NCBI GenBank assembly: GCA_021292165.1
Contig: JAHFWL010000400.1
Location: 1-64,000 of the forward strand
Length of the DNA: 64,000 nucleotides
Direction: 5' to 3'
Source of the DNA: Shinisaurus crocodilurus
Lineage: Eukaryota; Chordata; Lepidosauria; Squamata; Shinisauridae
Below the pieces are notes generated by a model, which saw only the letters and a program-made list of their open reading frames with translations, searched no databases and was not told the origin of the DNA. Shown piece after piece: positions 22,423 through 31,880 of this stretch (position 1 is its first letter; every line of letters begins with the position of its first letter). Made by a program: the position numbers and the translations under genes.

Positions 22423-22975
22423 TGTGGAAAGAAGCACTTGCAGGGAGAACGGACGTCTCTCTCTGTGTTTTTAAAAGCACCAGCGTGGATAGTGTCATTA
22501 TACAGTTTAGTCACTAGGTGGCACTGGACTCAGTTGTGTCTGAATGGAATCAGGTGTTCCCTGTGTCTGGTCTGGTCTTGTTTAGGAGAAGCAATAAAGT
22601 TCTTGTCTACCTTCCCGAGTGGCGTGTCCCCTGAGCCTTCCATAACACCTTCCCATGCCTGCTGGAGTGGGTGCCTCCACTGCCCCTCTCTCCTCCCTGT
22701 TTCCCCCTCCACTGGGCTTTCAGTCTCAGAGCTCAACCAAATTGAACAAAAAGGCCCATAGATCAATAAATTGGGGCAGGCATTCACGGGGAATAGTGAG
22801 CGGGCAGGGCTAAGCGATCCCCTCCCGTGCCAATGCCGCCGCCCCCCATCTCTGCCTCTGCATTATAAGGGAACACAGTGTTTTTACAATGTAGTTGTGC
22901 CCTGAGTGAGTCACAGCAACTCACTTGTGCCGTGGATTTCAATGGGATATCAGCATAATCGAGGTTCAACCAGAG

Positions 22976-23096
22976 CAGTGTTCTCCATAACCTTGGGTCC
23001 CCAGATGTTTTTGGCCTACAACTCCCAGCATGCCCCAGCCAGCGTAGATGATGACGCGGCAGATGACATCTGGGGACCCAAGGTTGGAGAACACCG
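22976..23096. mobile_element. CAGTG hairpin MITE
   Basis: 121 bp, CAGTGTTCTCCATAACCTTG to CAAGGTTGGAGAACACCG. AACCAGAG duplicated at 22968-22975 and 23097-23104. Confidence 0.88.
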
Positions 23097-23316
23097 AACC
23101 AGAGGAAAGACAGTGCATCTAATCCGGGACAATGCAATAGCCTCATAAGAGAACTAACTATACCTTTGAGGGAAGACTTCTTTTTTTAAAAAAAATAAAA
23201 TATATGTTTTAATGTAAATTGATTAACTACATACAACACATCACAAATAAAGGAAATATAAACATTACTCTGAATACGTGCACCCCACCAGCCTCCTAAG
23301 GGGCCACAATCTAGAT

Positions 23317-23448
23317 CAGTGTTCTCCAACCTTGGGTCCCCAGATGCTTTTGGCCTACGACTCCCAGCATGCCCCAGCCAGCGCTGGCTGGGGCATGCTG
23401 GGAGTCGTAGGCCAAAAGCATCTGGGGACCCAAGGTTGGAGAACACTG
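23317..23448. mobile_element. CAGTG hairpin MITE, near-perfect palindrome
   Basis: 132 bp whose two halves are reverse complements over almost their whole length, centred in CCAGCGCTGG. Flanks ATCTAGAT and ATATAGAT agree at 7 of 8 bases. Inserted in an L1 fragment. Confidence 0.9.
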
Positions 23449-23614
23449 ATATAGATCATTAACATTTCCCCCTTAACTTCATATTCCAAAAATTTAACAA
23501 GTCTTGAGAAGGCATGCTCCCTTTCCTCGTCATTGACACACATTCTAATAATGGACCCTCATATATCCTTAAAATCATTTTGTTTGATCAATCCCTTATT
23601 AAATTGGATACTAC

Positions 23615-23760
23615 CGAGTGTGGAAAGCTAAGCAGGGTCAGGCCTGGCTATTACTTGGATGGGAGACCCCTCCTCTAGTTTCCTGCATTGAGCAGGGGGT
23701 TGGACTCGATGGCCTTGTAGGCTCCTTCCAACTCTATGATCTATATGAAATCTATATGAA
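23615..23760 (+). mobile_element. 5S-rRNA-derived SINE copy b (5' truncated)
   Basis: Starts within the body (GTGTGGAAAGCTAAGCAGGG), then TTGGATGGGAGACC and the CR1-like tail ending in TATGATCTATATGAAA. It lies inside an L1 fragment. Confidence 0.88.
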
Positions 23761-23908
23761 AGTTAATTTATCCTGTATTGCTATATCCCAGACCTCCAGG
23801 GGAAGTCTTCTGGGGAGTGCAAGGATTGGTTAAGAGCCACACATTGTGCTAAAATTGCCTCCTCCAAAGAGCCCGAATTCTATCATTGCATTAGCCAGGA
23901 CTGTGTTT

Positions 23909-24076
23909 ATAGATTTCATAGATCGTAGAGTCGGAAGGGGCCTACAAGGCCATCGAGTCCAACCCCCTGCTCAATGCAGGGAAACTAGAGGAGGGGGGTC
24001 TCCCATCCAAGTCATAACCGGGCCCTGACCCTGCTTAGCTTTCCACGCTCAGACAAGCTGAGCCAGCGTGAGCCAC
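23909..24076 (-). mobile_element. 5S-rRNA-derived SINE copy c
   Basis: Full-length minus copy ending GCGTGAGCCAC at its 5' side, about 1 kb upstream of the CRHR2 ATG. Confidence 0.88.
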
Positions 24077-25085
24077 AAACAGGCCTGTTTCCCTCCCTCC
24101 TGCACTCGCGCAAGCTGCCTGGGAAGCAGAGCAGAGCATCGCAGAGCATGTCCAGAATGCCTTTCCCTCCCCCTCCCCCCCCCTAGCTACCTCCTGACAA
24201 GGCAGGGCTCCCGTGCCTGGCGTCGCCGCTGGGAAAGTTGAGGAGCCCGGACACCCCTCCTCTGACTTTTTAAATTAATTTTTTTTTACCAGAATTGTGT
24301 TCTACTTGTGCTAATTCGCACTAGTACTAATGCACCTTTGCACACTTGCACAAATACACTAGTGTGCATTACTTAATGTGCCTTATTTATTTATTTATTT
24401 ATTTATTTATTATATTTATACTAGCGCGAATGCAAATTAGCACAAATCCACCCCCAAAGTGGAAAACAAGGAGGAGGAGTTGGTTCAGTTTTTGGAGAAA
24501 CGAGGCAGGCTCATTTCCTCGGGCGACTTTCCTTGGAAACCCCTCGCGCCGATCGGGGTTTTTGGTGTTGTTGTTTTTTTGCGTTTCATGTTGACTGCTG
24601 AAGGAGGGATCATCAAGCCAATCACGGCAGATGACAACATTACATACACATGCACTTTCTCCCCCCATCTCTCAATAGCCGAGGCCAGGGAAGGATCAGG
24701 CAGCAGCCAGATGTCAGCGGGCGGGCGAGCGGGCGGGCGGGGAGGCGCACGCGAAAGCCGAAAGCCCCTTCCTTACTCAGGAACTGGCTGTGATTTTATT
24801 GGCTTCCGAGTTGCTGTTTAAAGCAGGAGCGCTTGCAGGATCGCGCTGTACCCAGCCCGCCCACCCTCCAAGACACAGAAGCGCGCGCGCACGCACACAC
24901 ACACACACACACACACACAGAGGTGTCTCCACATGAGCTGGTAGAGGCTGCATCAGTTTAACCGGCCAAGAAAAGGGCAGGGGGTGAAGCGAAAGGGAAG
25001 CTGGAAAAGTATAGGCAAGCTTGGTCAGTCGCCCGCCGCCCTGCCCCGCCCCTCCCCGCCACAGCTCCAGTGCCGGACAACGAGG
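24077..25085 (+). promoter_or_regulatory. Probable CRHR2 promoter / 5' UTR region, GC-rich
   Basis: GC-rich, CpG-containing DNA directly upstream of the first coding ATG, with GGGCGGGCG clusters near 24718-24745, an inverted CCAAT (ATTGG) near 24798, a CCAAT near 24618, alternating GC and AC tracts at 24884-24920 and no clear TATA box. It is interrupted at 24261-24467 by a repeat segment. The transcription start cannot be placed from sequence. The promoter role is inferred from position and base composition. Confidence 0.45.
24261..24467 (+). repeat. MITE internal segment, near-identical to 22103-22298
   Basis: About 200 bp that match 22103-22298 almost base for base, differing mainly in the number of TTTA units. 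Here the segment lacks the terminal parts present around the 22-kb copy, so it is a partial copy lying about 620 bp upstream of the CRHR2 ATG. Confidence 0.7.
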
Positions 25086-25173
25086 ATGAACGAGACCATC
25101 ATCCTTCAGTACTTCATTGAGGAATTGGATGCTAATTGCAGCCTCTTGGATCTGTTGCAGGATGGATTTGATG
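25086..25173 (+). CDS. CRHR2: CRHR2-like receptor, first coding exon (partial gene)
   Basis: Encodes the extreme N-terminus of a class B1 GPCR for CRH/urocortin peptides, which acts at the plasma membrane and couples mainly to Gs. From the ATG at 25086 the frame gives about 29 residues with the segment LDANCSLLDLL, close to the (L)EANCSL segment that marks vertebrate CRHR2 N-termini. Two N-glycosylation sequons are visible (NET at residues 2-4, NCS at 17-19). The exon ends in phase 1 at GATG|GTAGGG (donor GT at 25174), and the next exon completes a Gly codon. The hydrophobic IILQYFI stretch is weak for a signal peptide. Mammalian CRHR2-alpha is known to have an uncleaved pseudo-signal peptide, which would fit. 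I chose this start because it gives the family's usual length before the first conserved Cys. CRHR1 is less likely because its N-terminus is longer and lacks the ANCSL motif. Confidence 0.82.
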
Positions 25174-25326
25174 GTAGGGGGAGCCAGGAAAGGTTGGGAC
25201 TGGGAGGGTCTCTCTGGGCAAATGCGCCGTAGGGTCCGGTGGTCTGCTGTGCTTTGCACGAATCGTTCAGTCGCTCCCTTTCTTTTATGCGTGTGTGTGT
25301 GTGTGTGTGTGTTCTTTTCCTTGAAG
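25174..25326 (+). other. CRHR2 intron 1 (153 bp) with GT microsatellite
   Basis: Short intron between the two CRHR2-like coding exons. The donor is GTAGGG. A GT-dinucleotide run at about 25290-25312 feeds directly into the polypyrimidine tract before the AG at 25325-25326, so repeat-length polymorphism would change the acceptor region. Confidence 0.75.
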
Positions 25327-25446
25327 GTCCTTACTGCAATGCCACCACCGATCAAATCGGGACCTGCTGGCCCAAGACTACTGCCGGGGAACTGGTAGAG
25401 AGACCTTGTCCAGAGTTCATCAACGGAGTCAAATACAACACCACCA
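25327..25446 (+). CDS. CRHR2: CRHR2-like receptor, second coding exon (hormone-binding extracellular domain)
   Basis: This exon continues the CRHR2 frame after a 153-bp intron whose acceptor is pyrimidine-rich and ends TTGAAG (AG at 25325-25326). It encodes [16 protein letters not shown] followed by a segment containing VERPCPEF and GVKYNTT. The [13 protein letters not shown] and GVKYNTT blocks are diagnostic of the CRH-receptor extracellular domain. [10 protein letters not shown] and VERPCPE favour CRHR2 over CRHR1, which has VDLIGTCWP and VVRPCPA. Three Cys that normally form ECD disulfides and the Trp of CWP are present. Sequons are NAT and NTT. The exon ends in phase 1 at CCA|GTAAGTGCC, a strong donor at 25447, at the same place as the known CRHR exon boundary after YNTT. 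The exon that should begin with N-x-YRECL was not found downstream, so intron 2 probably runs past the window end. Confidence 0.88.
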
Positions 25447-25447
25447 G

Positions 25448-25468
25448 TAAGTGCCAAGCAACTCTCTT

Positions 25469-25499
<31 letters not shown>

Positions 25500-26905
25500 G
25501 TCCAGTGTCTCTTCTGTTTTCTCGGAGACTTTCGTCCCTTTGTGCTGGGAAATGCCACAGGCTCCGTGACAAAAGCATATATATGCGAAAAAGCAGTTTG
25601 CCTCTGAATTGTCTTTCGTGGGAACAGAAACACTGCCTTCCCAAGGATGTGCGCAAAAAAATTCCTTCCTCTGATGACTGGGATTGAGGCTTATAAGTTT
25701 GGTTTTGTGAATGAGTTCATTGACTTATCTCTGTGTTGTTGTTGTTTTTTAAAAAAATCTTTGGGGAGAATGGAAGCTGGGTGCTTTTTTTTTTTTTTAA
25801 AGCACACAGTAAAAATGTAACACACGCATGCTGGAATCCTGCATGTGTGAGCACGTGTGTATGTGTATGCCTTAGGGATATATTAGTAAATAAATACAGC
25901 GCACGTACGCATCTGTGCTTCTTCTGAAAACGCATCGTCCTGGCTGCTAGTAGAAAATCTCTCTCCCCTGATTCAAATTGAATCAAGGGTCAATGACATT
26001 CCTACAGCTTTGCATACTGACCTATGTGTCGCTTTGTATGCTCCATGCTGGACTGTAGCCCTCCCCACCAGGGTCCTTTTAATTAGATGGGGAAATGTCC
26101 CATTTCCAGGTCTGTCTCAGGATCAGGGCGTTTCAGGGTGCATGTAAACCAACTTGATGCTTTTAGATATCGCTCACTCCCATCAGTCAGTCCCGAGTGT
26201 CTTACATATGAATATGTATCATATATCATATGAATGTTGACCATCAGAGACAAATTTGGGGAATACGTGAAAACTAAGAGGTGCACCAGTGAATGCTGTT
26301 CCTGGCAGTTGCCTTGATGGGGGACTGTGAGTGTTCAGCCATGAAAAAGTGTGGGAAGGGATCGACATTTTTGGACACGCCATGAAATTCTTCTAGGATT
26401 GTCGGCATTCACGCCTGGATGTCAACGTGTGCCATGTGTTTGGACACTCCGTTTCGCAGTTGTCTCTTGATCTAGTGGTGAAACTGGGCAAGAATGGACA
26501 GGTATGGAGTGCAAGAAAAAGTACTATGGGGTGGGGTGAGAAGGACACATTTTACCCGTATTTGTCACTAAGCTTAGGAGAATGCCAGCATAACAGCATC
26601 TTCGGGCATGAGTGAAATTCATAATGAGCATCCATCCCTGTTAATTGAAATCACCGTTCAGTTTGCAAGCACCTCCAAGTGCAAGATGGCCGGGGGATTT
26701 CCCGTGCTCTCTCGATTCAGCATCCTAGCACACAGGTAATGCTGAATTTTTCAAATCAGGGGTACATCTAGGCTCAAGGGTACCTCCAAGCCACGTCCAT
26801 GGAACTGAGAGTCCATTCACCTAATTCTGGATGTGTGGAAGCTGCTTGTGGCCACTGAGGGGTGGAGTGGAAAGCAAAGTCAATCTCCTCTTCCGTAGCA
26901 GGCCT
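25448..26905 (+). other. CRHR2 intron 2, first part
   Basis: No further exon seen. It starts with a CT repeat 20 bp after the donor, then unique sequence. The same intron should contain everything to the window end if the gene continues beyond 64 kb. Confidence 0.5.
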
Positions 26906-27066
26906 GTGGCTTACGCTGGCTCAGCTTGTCTGAGCGTGGAAAGCTAAGCAGGGTCAGGCCTGGTTATTACTTGGATGGGAGACCCCTCCTCTAGTTTCCT
27001 GCATTGAGCAGGGGGTTGGGCCCGATGGCCTTGTAGGCTCCTTCCAACTCTATGATCTATGAAATC
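26906..27066 (+). mobile_element. 5S-rRNA-derived SINE copy d (best full-length example)
   Basis: Starts GTGGCTTACGCTGGCTCAGC. From 26941 it reads AAGCTAAGCAGGGTC, matching 5S rRNA box A, then GGCCTGGTTATTACTTGG and ATGGGAGACC, matching the 5S intermediate element and the start of box C. From about 26995 the sequence switches to the CR1 3' tail (CTGCATTGAGCAGGGGGTTG...CCTTCCAACTC) seen at 7670-7735. Pol III internal promoter function is inferred from the 5S boxes. Confidence 0.92.
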
Positions 27067-27419
27067 GATGAAATCATTTCACATTGCCGAGGACGGACGG
27101 AGCCCCAGATCTGAACATGAAATGCTGGGGCTCAGCCGAGGTGTGCCGAGACTCAAATTAAGTCCTGCTCCGAATGGCAAGTGCACGAAATGCAAATACG
27201 TCATTGCAGAGGGTTTTGCATGCCTTTCTGTCATGCGGAGGGAGCTCCCCGCCCGCATTAAATCTATGATTCCTTCAAGAGATCACTACAGATGTTGTGT
27301 GTCGCATGAGCCAAATGCACCAGAGACCTAAAAACTATCCCGGGAGGACAAGTTCATCTCGATGAATTGACCACCTCAAAAAGATGAACCGATGGCCTGA
27401 TGTCACATATAGAACCATT

Positions 27420-27640
27420 GAACGTTAGAGTTGGCCGGGACCCTGGAGGTGATCTATTCTGACCCCCTGATCAATGCAGGATCTGCCGTGTGAGATGCAG
27501 TGACAGCGTCCCTGATGGATGGCCATCCAGCATCTGCTTAAATGGCACCAACAAAGGAAAGCCCACCACCTCCCGAGGCAAGTCTGTTCCATTGATGAAC
27601 AGCTGTCACATCCCCTTTCAATTTGATCTTATACTCTCCT
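27420..27640 (-). repeat. Old CR1-type 3' end
   Basis: The reverse complement shows a decayed CR1 terminus (CCTGCATTGATCAGGGGGTC). The rest resembles the segment upstream of the CR1 3' end in diverged families. Confidence 0.5.
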
Positions 27641-27665
27641 TTGCACAAAATCACAGCCCCATCCT

Positions 27666-27822
27666 TATAGATTATTTATTTATTTATTATATTTATCAAT
27701 CGCCCATCTGGCCGGCCACCCGGCCACCCTGGGCGATGTACAATTAAAATACAACAAACAACACAATAAAATATAATAATTAAAACAATATAAAAAATTC
27801 TCATTAAAAACCTAACCCACCC
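27666..27822 (-). repeat. L2-like LINE 3' tail
   Basis: TATTTATTTATTATATTTAT then CGCCCATCTGGCCGGCC and CACCCTGGGCGATGTACA, identical in layout to the L2 end at 15351. Confidence 0.65.
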
Positions 27823-27823
27823 C

Positions 27824-27983
27824 ATAGATTTCATAGATCACAGAGTTGGAAGGGGCCTACAAGGCCATCGGGTCCAACCCCCCTGCTCAATGCAGGAAAC
27901 TAGAGGAGGGGGTCTCCCATCCAAGTCATAACCAGGCCTGACCCTGCTTAGCTTTCCACGCTCAGACAAGCTGAGCCAGCGTG
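27824..27983 (-). mobile_element. 5S-rRNA-derived SINE copy e
   Basis: Minus copy joined directly to an L2-type 3' tail at 27666-27822. Same block order as copy c. Confidence 0.88.
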
Positions 27984-28814
27984 CAAGCATGTCCTGATTT
28001 AATCTGGAACAAATACCATCCCCTCCAATCTCTACTGTGGATTTAAAGTCTCCATCAGATCCATAAGCATGTGCTGGAAGAGTGGAGGAAAGCCCATCCG
28101 TGAGAACAAGGGGGTAACTAGTCCAGGTTAAGCGCTCCGGAGTTCTGTAGCGGGTTCTATATGAATTGTGTCACGTGGATAATGCAGGGGGAAGTGCAGA
28201 GACTAGATCAGAACGTCCCGAGGCATCTAATTCGAGGGAGATCCCTGTGCCAAACGTGTGTATTAATGTGGCGTGCAGAGTGCCAATTACGTCCGGGAGA
28301 TGTGGCATCGGAGTTGCGGGATGCATGCATCTGTAATTCTTCCCTCTTTGTCCTAGGGAGAGATATTGCGGCTGTACGGTTGTGAAGCCCGTTCTCTAAT
28401 TCTAAATGCTCCATTCCAGAGCTGCTGTAGCAATAGTGGTGAAGAGGGTGAGCCATATAAACCAAGATGCGACCCCTCTGCCTTACCCACCCATCCATCA
28501 GCAATACGGATGCATAATTATTATTTGTGTTGTTAGTCTATCGTATTGATTTGATCCGATGTTTTTTTGGGGGGGAGGGGGGATTTTAAATTGTCATCAG
28601 CTGCCCTGAGATATTTTAAGCAAACCGAAAGCAGCAAAGCGTAGCCAAGAAAACTATTGTGGTATATGATCTGATGTGTTTCCTGAGCAATTTAAAACTT
28701 TGTGAAAAGTAAAGCTATATTGAGTTTAGTGAAAGAATTGGCTCTCATTTCCTCTTCCTCTCCTTCCCCTTCTCTTTTTTATTTATTGATCAATGATAAT
28801 GCTGTTGAAATTGG

Positions 28815-29255
28815 CCAGGTTCGGATGTAATATTGAACTATAGTTTAGCATTATGGGAACAAGCCTCCTCAAGCACTTCCCATGCGCACACACGCCTTTC
28901 CCTCTCCTCTGGCAGTGGCACGGATGCAAAGAGCAGACTGGAAGCAGCCCCTCCGCTTATTAACAGCAGGCTATTGTTACATCCAAATTGGGAACTGCAG
29001 TGAGTTTAAACTAGGGTTTCTTCAACTCACCAGAATTGGAATCTATGGTTTGATCTTGGCTTAGTTCGGTAAACCATAGTTTAAACTGATCGCAAGTTTG
29101 GACTCGTTCAGATGTAACGATAAACTGGGTTAGTTTAAACCAGGAAGCGGATATTTCAATCTTCTCTTCATAGCCATGTTGAGAGAGGAGAGAAGGAGAA
29201 GGAGAAGGAGAAGTGATTGAGGCCAAAGCTCAAGCTGGCTTGTTCTTGCAATGCT
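28815..29255. repeat. Possible MITE with GTTCAGATGTAA/TAGTTTAAACC motifs
   Basis: Inverted repeats of GTTCGGATGTAAT and of AAACCATAGTTTAAACT type words recur. Ends not determined. Confidence 0.3.
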
Positions 29256-29285
29256 ACACTATAGTTTCCCATTCCTTCTAAACTA

Positions 29286-29316
<31 letters not shown>

Positions 29317-29476
29317 GTGGCCTGTCTGGGTGCTATTTTTTTTATGTCCAGTGCCTTAGTTAAAATAAAGACCAAGGGAAGGGCAGAGCAGGAGGAGGGC
29401 AGAGGAACTGTCATGTTGTTATTGTAACTGTGCTGAGAAATCCAATAAAACTTAAATAATAAGACATTAGCCACAC

Positions 29477-29935
29477 AATCCTATGGCAGCTACACAGAGT
29501 CTAGATGGCCATAGGATAATTCTGAGTCCCTGCTCCAACCTCAGAAACTTGCTCCGAGGTCAGGGCTGGGACCCTCCGAACTTGGAGCACCCTCCCCCCC
29601 CCCCGCAGCTGGTATGGAAAGAACCGTGCCGGCTGCAGCCCCGAGGTCACAAGAGCGACATCGGAGGTGTGCTTTTGGGTCAGGGGTCAGGGAGGGGAGG
29701 GGTCAGGCTCCACCAGCATTTGAAGAATCCTAGCGGCACCTCGCAGCCCTGCCCGCCTGCTCCGAGGCCAAACACCATGTAGACGGCTGAAATCGGCCGT
29801 CTACCTGTTTTGCATGGTGGGGGGAGCGTGGTGGAGGCGACCTTTGCCTCCGTGCTCCTCCCGCCACACATAGGATGCCCGCAGTCCTCCAACTTCGGAG
29901 GGCTCCGGGCAGCCTCATTGGATTGAGCCCTGCAA
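29477..29935 (+). repeat. Diverged unit of the same CCGAGGTC-type family
   Basis: Starts ACAATCCTATGGC and closes with GCCTCATTGGATTG. The interior has repeated CTCCGAGGTC / GACATCGGAG motifs. Superfamily unknown. Confidence 0.35.
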
Positions 29936-30679
29936 GCAGTAGCAGGAATAGAATAAAAACATATGCCGAGGCATTTTTATAACGAAACATCAAGCAGGTA
30001 GGTCATCGTAAACTGCTTCTTTAGAAATGAATGGGTGATCAGACATAAGAAAATTGCCTTCTTGGATCAGACCAAGGATCCGTGGTCTTCAGCTGTGGCT
30101 CTAGACAGATTTTTTGGGGGGTGGGGTGGGAGCTTACAAGCAGCGGCAGTGGTCCTTCCCTGTCTTATGTCTCCAGCATCTGATATCTGAGTGGTAGACT
30201 GCCTCTGAACACATAGGCTCCATTGAGCTTCTGCGCCAAATGGCTGTTAATAGACTCCTCCTCCTCCTCTTCCTCCTCCTCCTCTAGGGATGTATGAGAA
30301 TTCCATTGGGGGGGGGTGTGAAATCTTGATGGATTTTTCCAGGCTGTCCCTGGCGAATTTCATTCCATTTCCCCCTGCTGGCGTCGATTCAATCTGTAGC
30401 GAGTCAATCCATTATGCAGATTCCAGGGTTGTGGGGTGCTGGTTTTTTTGTTTTTTGTTTTTTGTTTGTTTGGGGTTTTTTGTTTTTTTTTGGTAACCGT
30501 GGCAATTTGTGCAAATTGCTGGACCCAGGGGTTGAACTGCGCAAAACATTTCTGGAATCGGACGTGGGGGGAACACCTCCACAGCTCGCCACTGCTTATC
30601 GGGACGGAAACACTGAGACATCCGGCCGTCGGGCTTATTAAACGGGATGGAATTCCCAGCATCGTACATCCCTCTGCTC

Positions 30680-31110
30680 CTCCAGGCTTCATGTTCCCTT
30701 GCCGACCCGCCTCTCCTGTCTGCTGCTGCTTCTTCCTCCCCGCCCTTCTGTCGCCTACCGCAGTTTCTCTTTCCACTGCTGCCACTCCGGCCTCCTCCTC
30801 CAGATTTCCCCCTTCCCTGCCGCTTCCTTTGGACTTCCTCCTTCACCACCCCAGCCACTGCCGCCTCCCCCTCGGCCTCCCTCGGCCCGCCCACCCCTAC
30901 TGCCCAGCTGACCCCCACTCGCCACCGCCTCCGCCTCTCCCCCCCCCCAGCTCACGCAGCCACGTGCCTGCCGCCGCACTGCTGCCGCCTCCGCCTGCTT
31001 GCTCGGCCACTGGGTGGCTGGGCCCGGCACCCCTTCTGCCGCTCCCCCCTCCGCCCGCCCGCCCGCCCGACAGCTGCCCCCCCTCCCGCTCCCCGGAGAA
31101 GTGGTGATGG
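30680..31110 (+). other. GC-rich, C-skewed low-complexity stretch
   Basis: Pyrimidine-rich, CpG-containing text (CTGCCGCC, GCCCGCCCGCCC) that keeps several frames open on both strands. The translations are Pro/Ser-rich low complexity and match no family I know. It could be a CpG-rich regulatory patch in the receptor intron. Confidence 0.3.
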
Positions 31111-31179
31111 CAAAAGCAGGGTTGGGGGTTGAGGAACGCAGGCTCAGACAAAACTGGAGAACGTCCAGAATGACCCAAT

Positions 31180-31423
31180 TTTTATTTATTTATTATATTT
31201 ATACCCCGCCTTTTTTCCTGCAAGGAACCCAAGGCGGCTTACATAATCCTCCTCCTCCTCCTCCTCTCCATTTTATCCTCACAACAACCCTGTGAGGTAA
31301 GTTAGGCTGAGAGTCAGTGACTGGCCCAAAGTCACCCAGTGAGCTTCATGGCCGAGCGGGGAATAGAACCCAGATCTCCCGAGCCCCAGTCCAGCACTCT
31401 CACCACTACGCCACAAAGAGAAA
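31180..31423 (-). repeat. MIR-like tRNA-derived SINE
   Basis: On the minus strand: tRNA-like head with box B GGTTCTATTCCCC, core CAGTCACTGACTCTCAGCC, then CCTCACAGGGTTGTTGTGAG and an L2-like tail. Confidence 0.75.
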
Positions 31424-31639
31424 ACGTGCTTTCCTGCTTTGGGGTTAGCCCCCGAAGAAGTCCCATATATAGCATACAGGACCAAAACGTGTTGGGCTTC
31501 TATGCAAGGGATCAAACGATATGTTGTTTTTTTCCCCCCCAACATCCTGAGACTTTGTCTCTTCATTCCATGGGGTTGAGGTAGGGTATGGGGTGTGTGT
31601 GAGAAAGGAGCCTTGGCATGTGGGCACTAAGAGAGGCAT

Positions 31640-31880
31640 AGTGTGGCGTAGTGGTGAGAGTGCTGGACTGGGACTCGGGAGATCCGGGTTCGAGTCCCCG
31701 TTCAGCCATGAAACTCACTAGGTGACTTTGGGCCAGTCACTGACTCTCAGCCTAACCTACCTCACAGGGTTGTTGTGAGGATAAAATAGAGAGGAGGAGG
31801 AGGATTATGTAAGCCGCCTTGAGTTCCTTGTAGGAAAAAAGGCGGGGGTATAAATGTAATACATAAATAAAATAAATATG
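31640..31880 (+). repeat. MIR-like tRNA-derived SINE
   Basis: GTGTGGCGTAGTGGTGAGAG (box A region) and GGTTCGAGTCCCC (box B), core and tail as in the neighbouring minus copy. The pair faces in opposite directions about 215 bp apart. Confidence 0.8.

Larger units (their letters stand above)
23182..23800 (-). mobile_element. L1 3' fragment hosting a hairpin MITE and a 5S SINE
   Basis: Flanked by GGAAGACTTCT (23171-23181) and GGAAGTCTTCT (23801-23811), 10 of 11 matching. The poly-T/poly-A stretch is at the left, and the sequence collinear with the L1 at 3166-3510 is split by the MITE (23317) and the SINE (23615). Confidence 0.75.

Noticed and set aside
24777..25457. 226-codon minus-strand frame over the CRHR2 exons
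   Set aside because: Antisense shadow through GC-rich DNA, microsatellites and two clear + strand exons. The translation has His-Thr repeats from the CA run.
26941..26990. 5S rRNA gene
   Set aside because: Only the central part resembles 5S rRNA. The 5' third is diverged and the 3' end is replaced by CR1 tail, so it is a SINE.
30436..31107. 223-codon Pro-rich + strand frame and its antisense partners
   Set aside because: Low-complexity C-rich DNA keeps many frames open. No domain, and part of it lies in a MITE-like unit.
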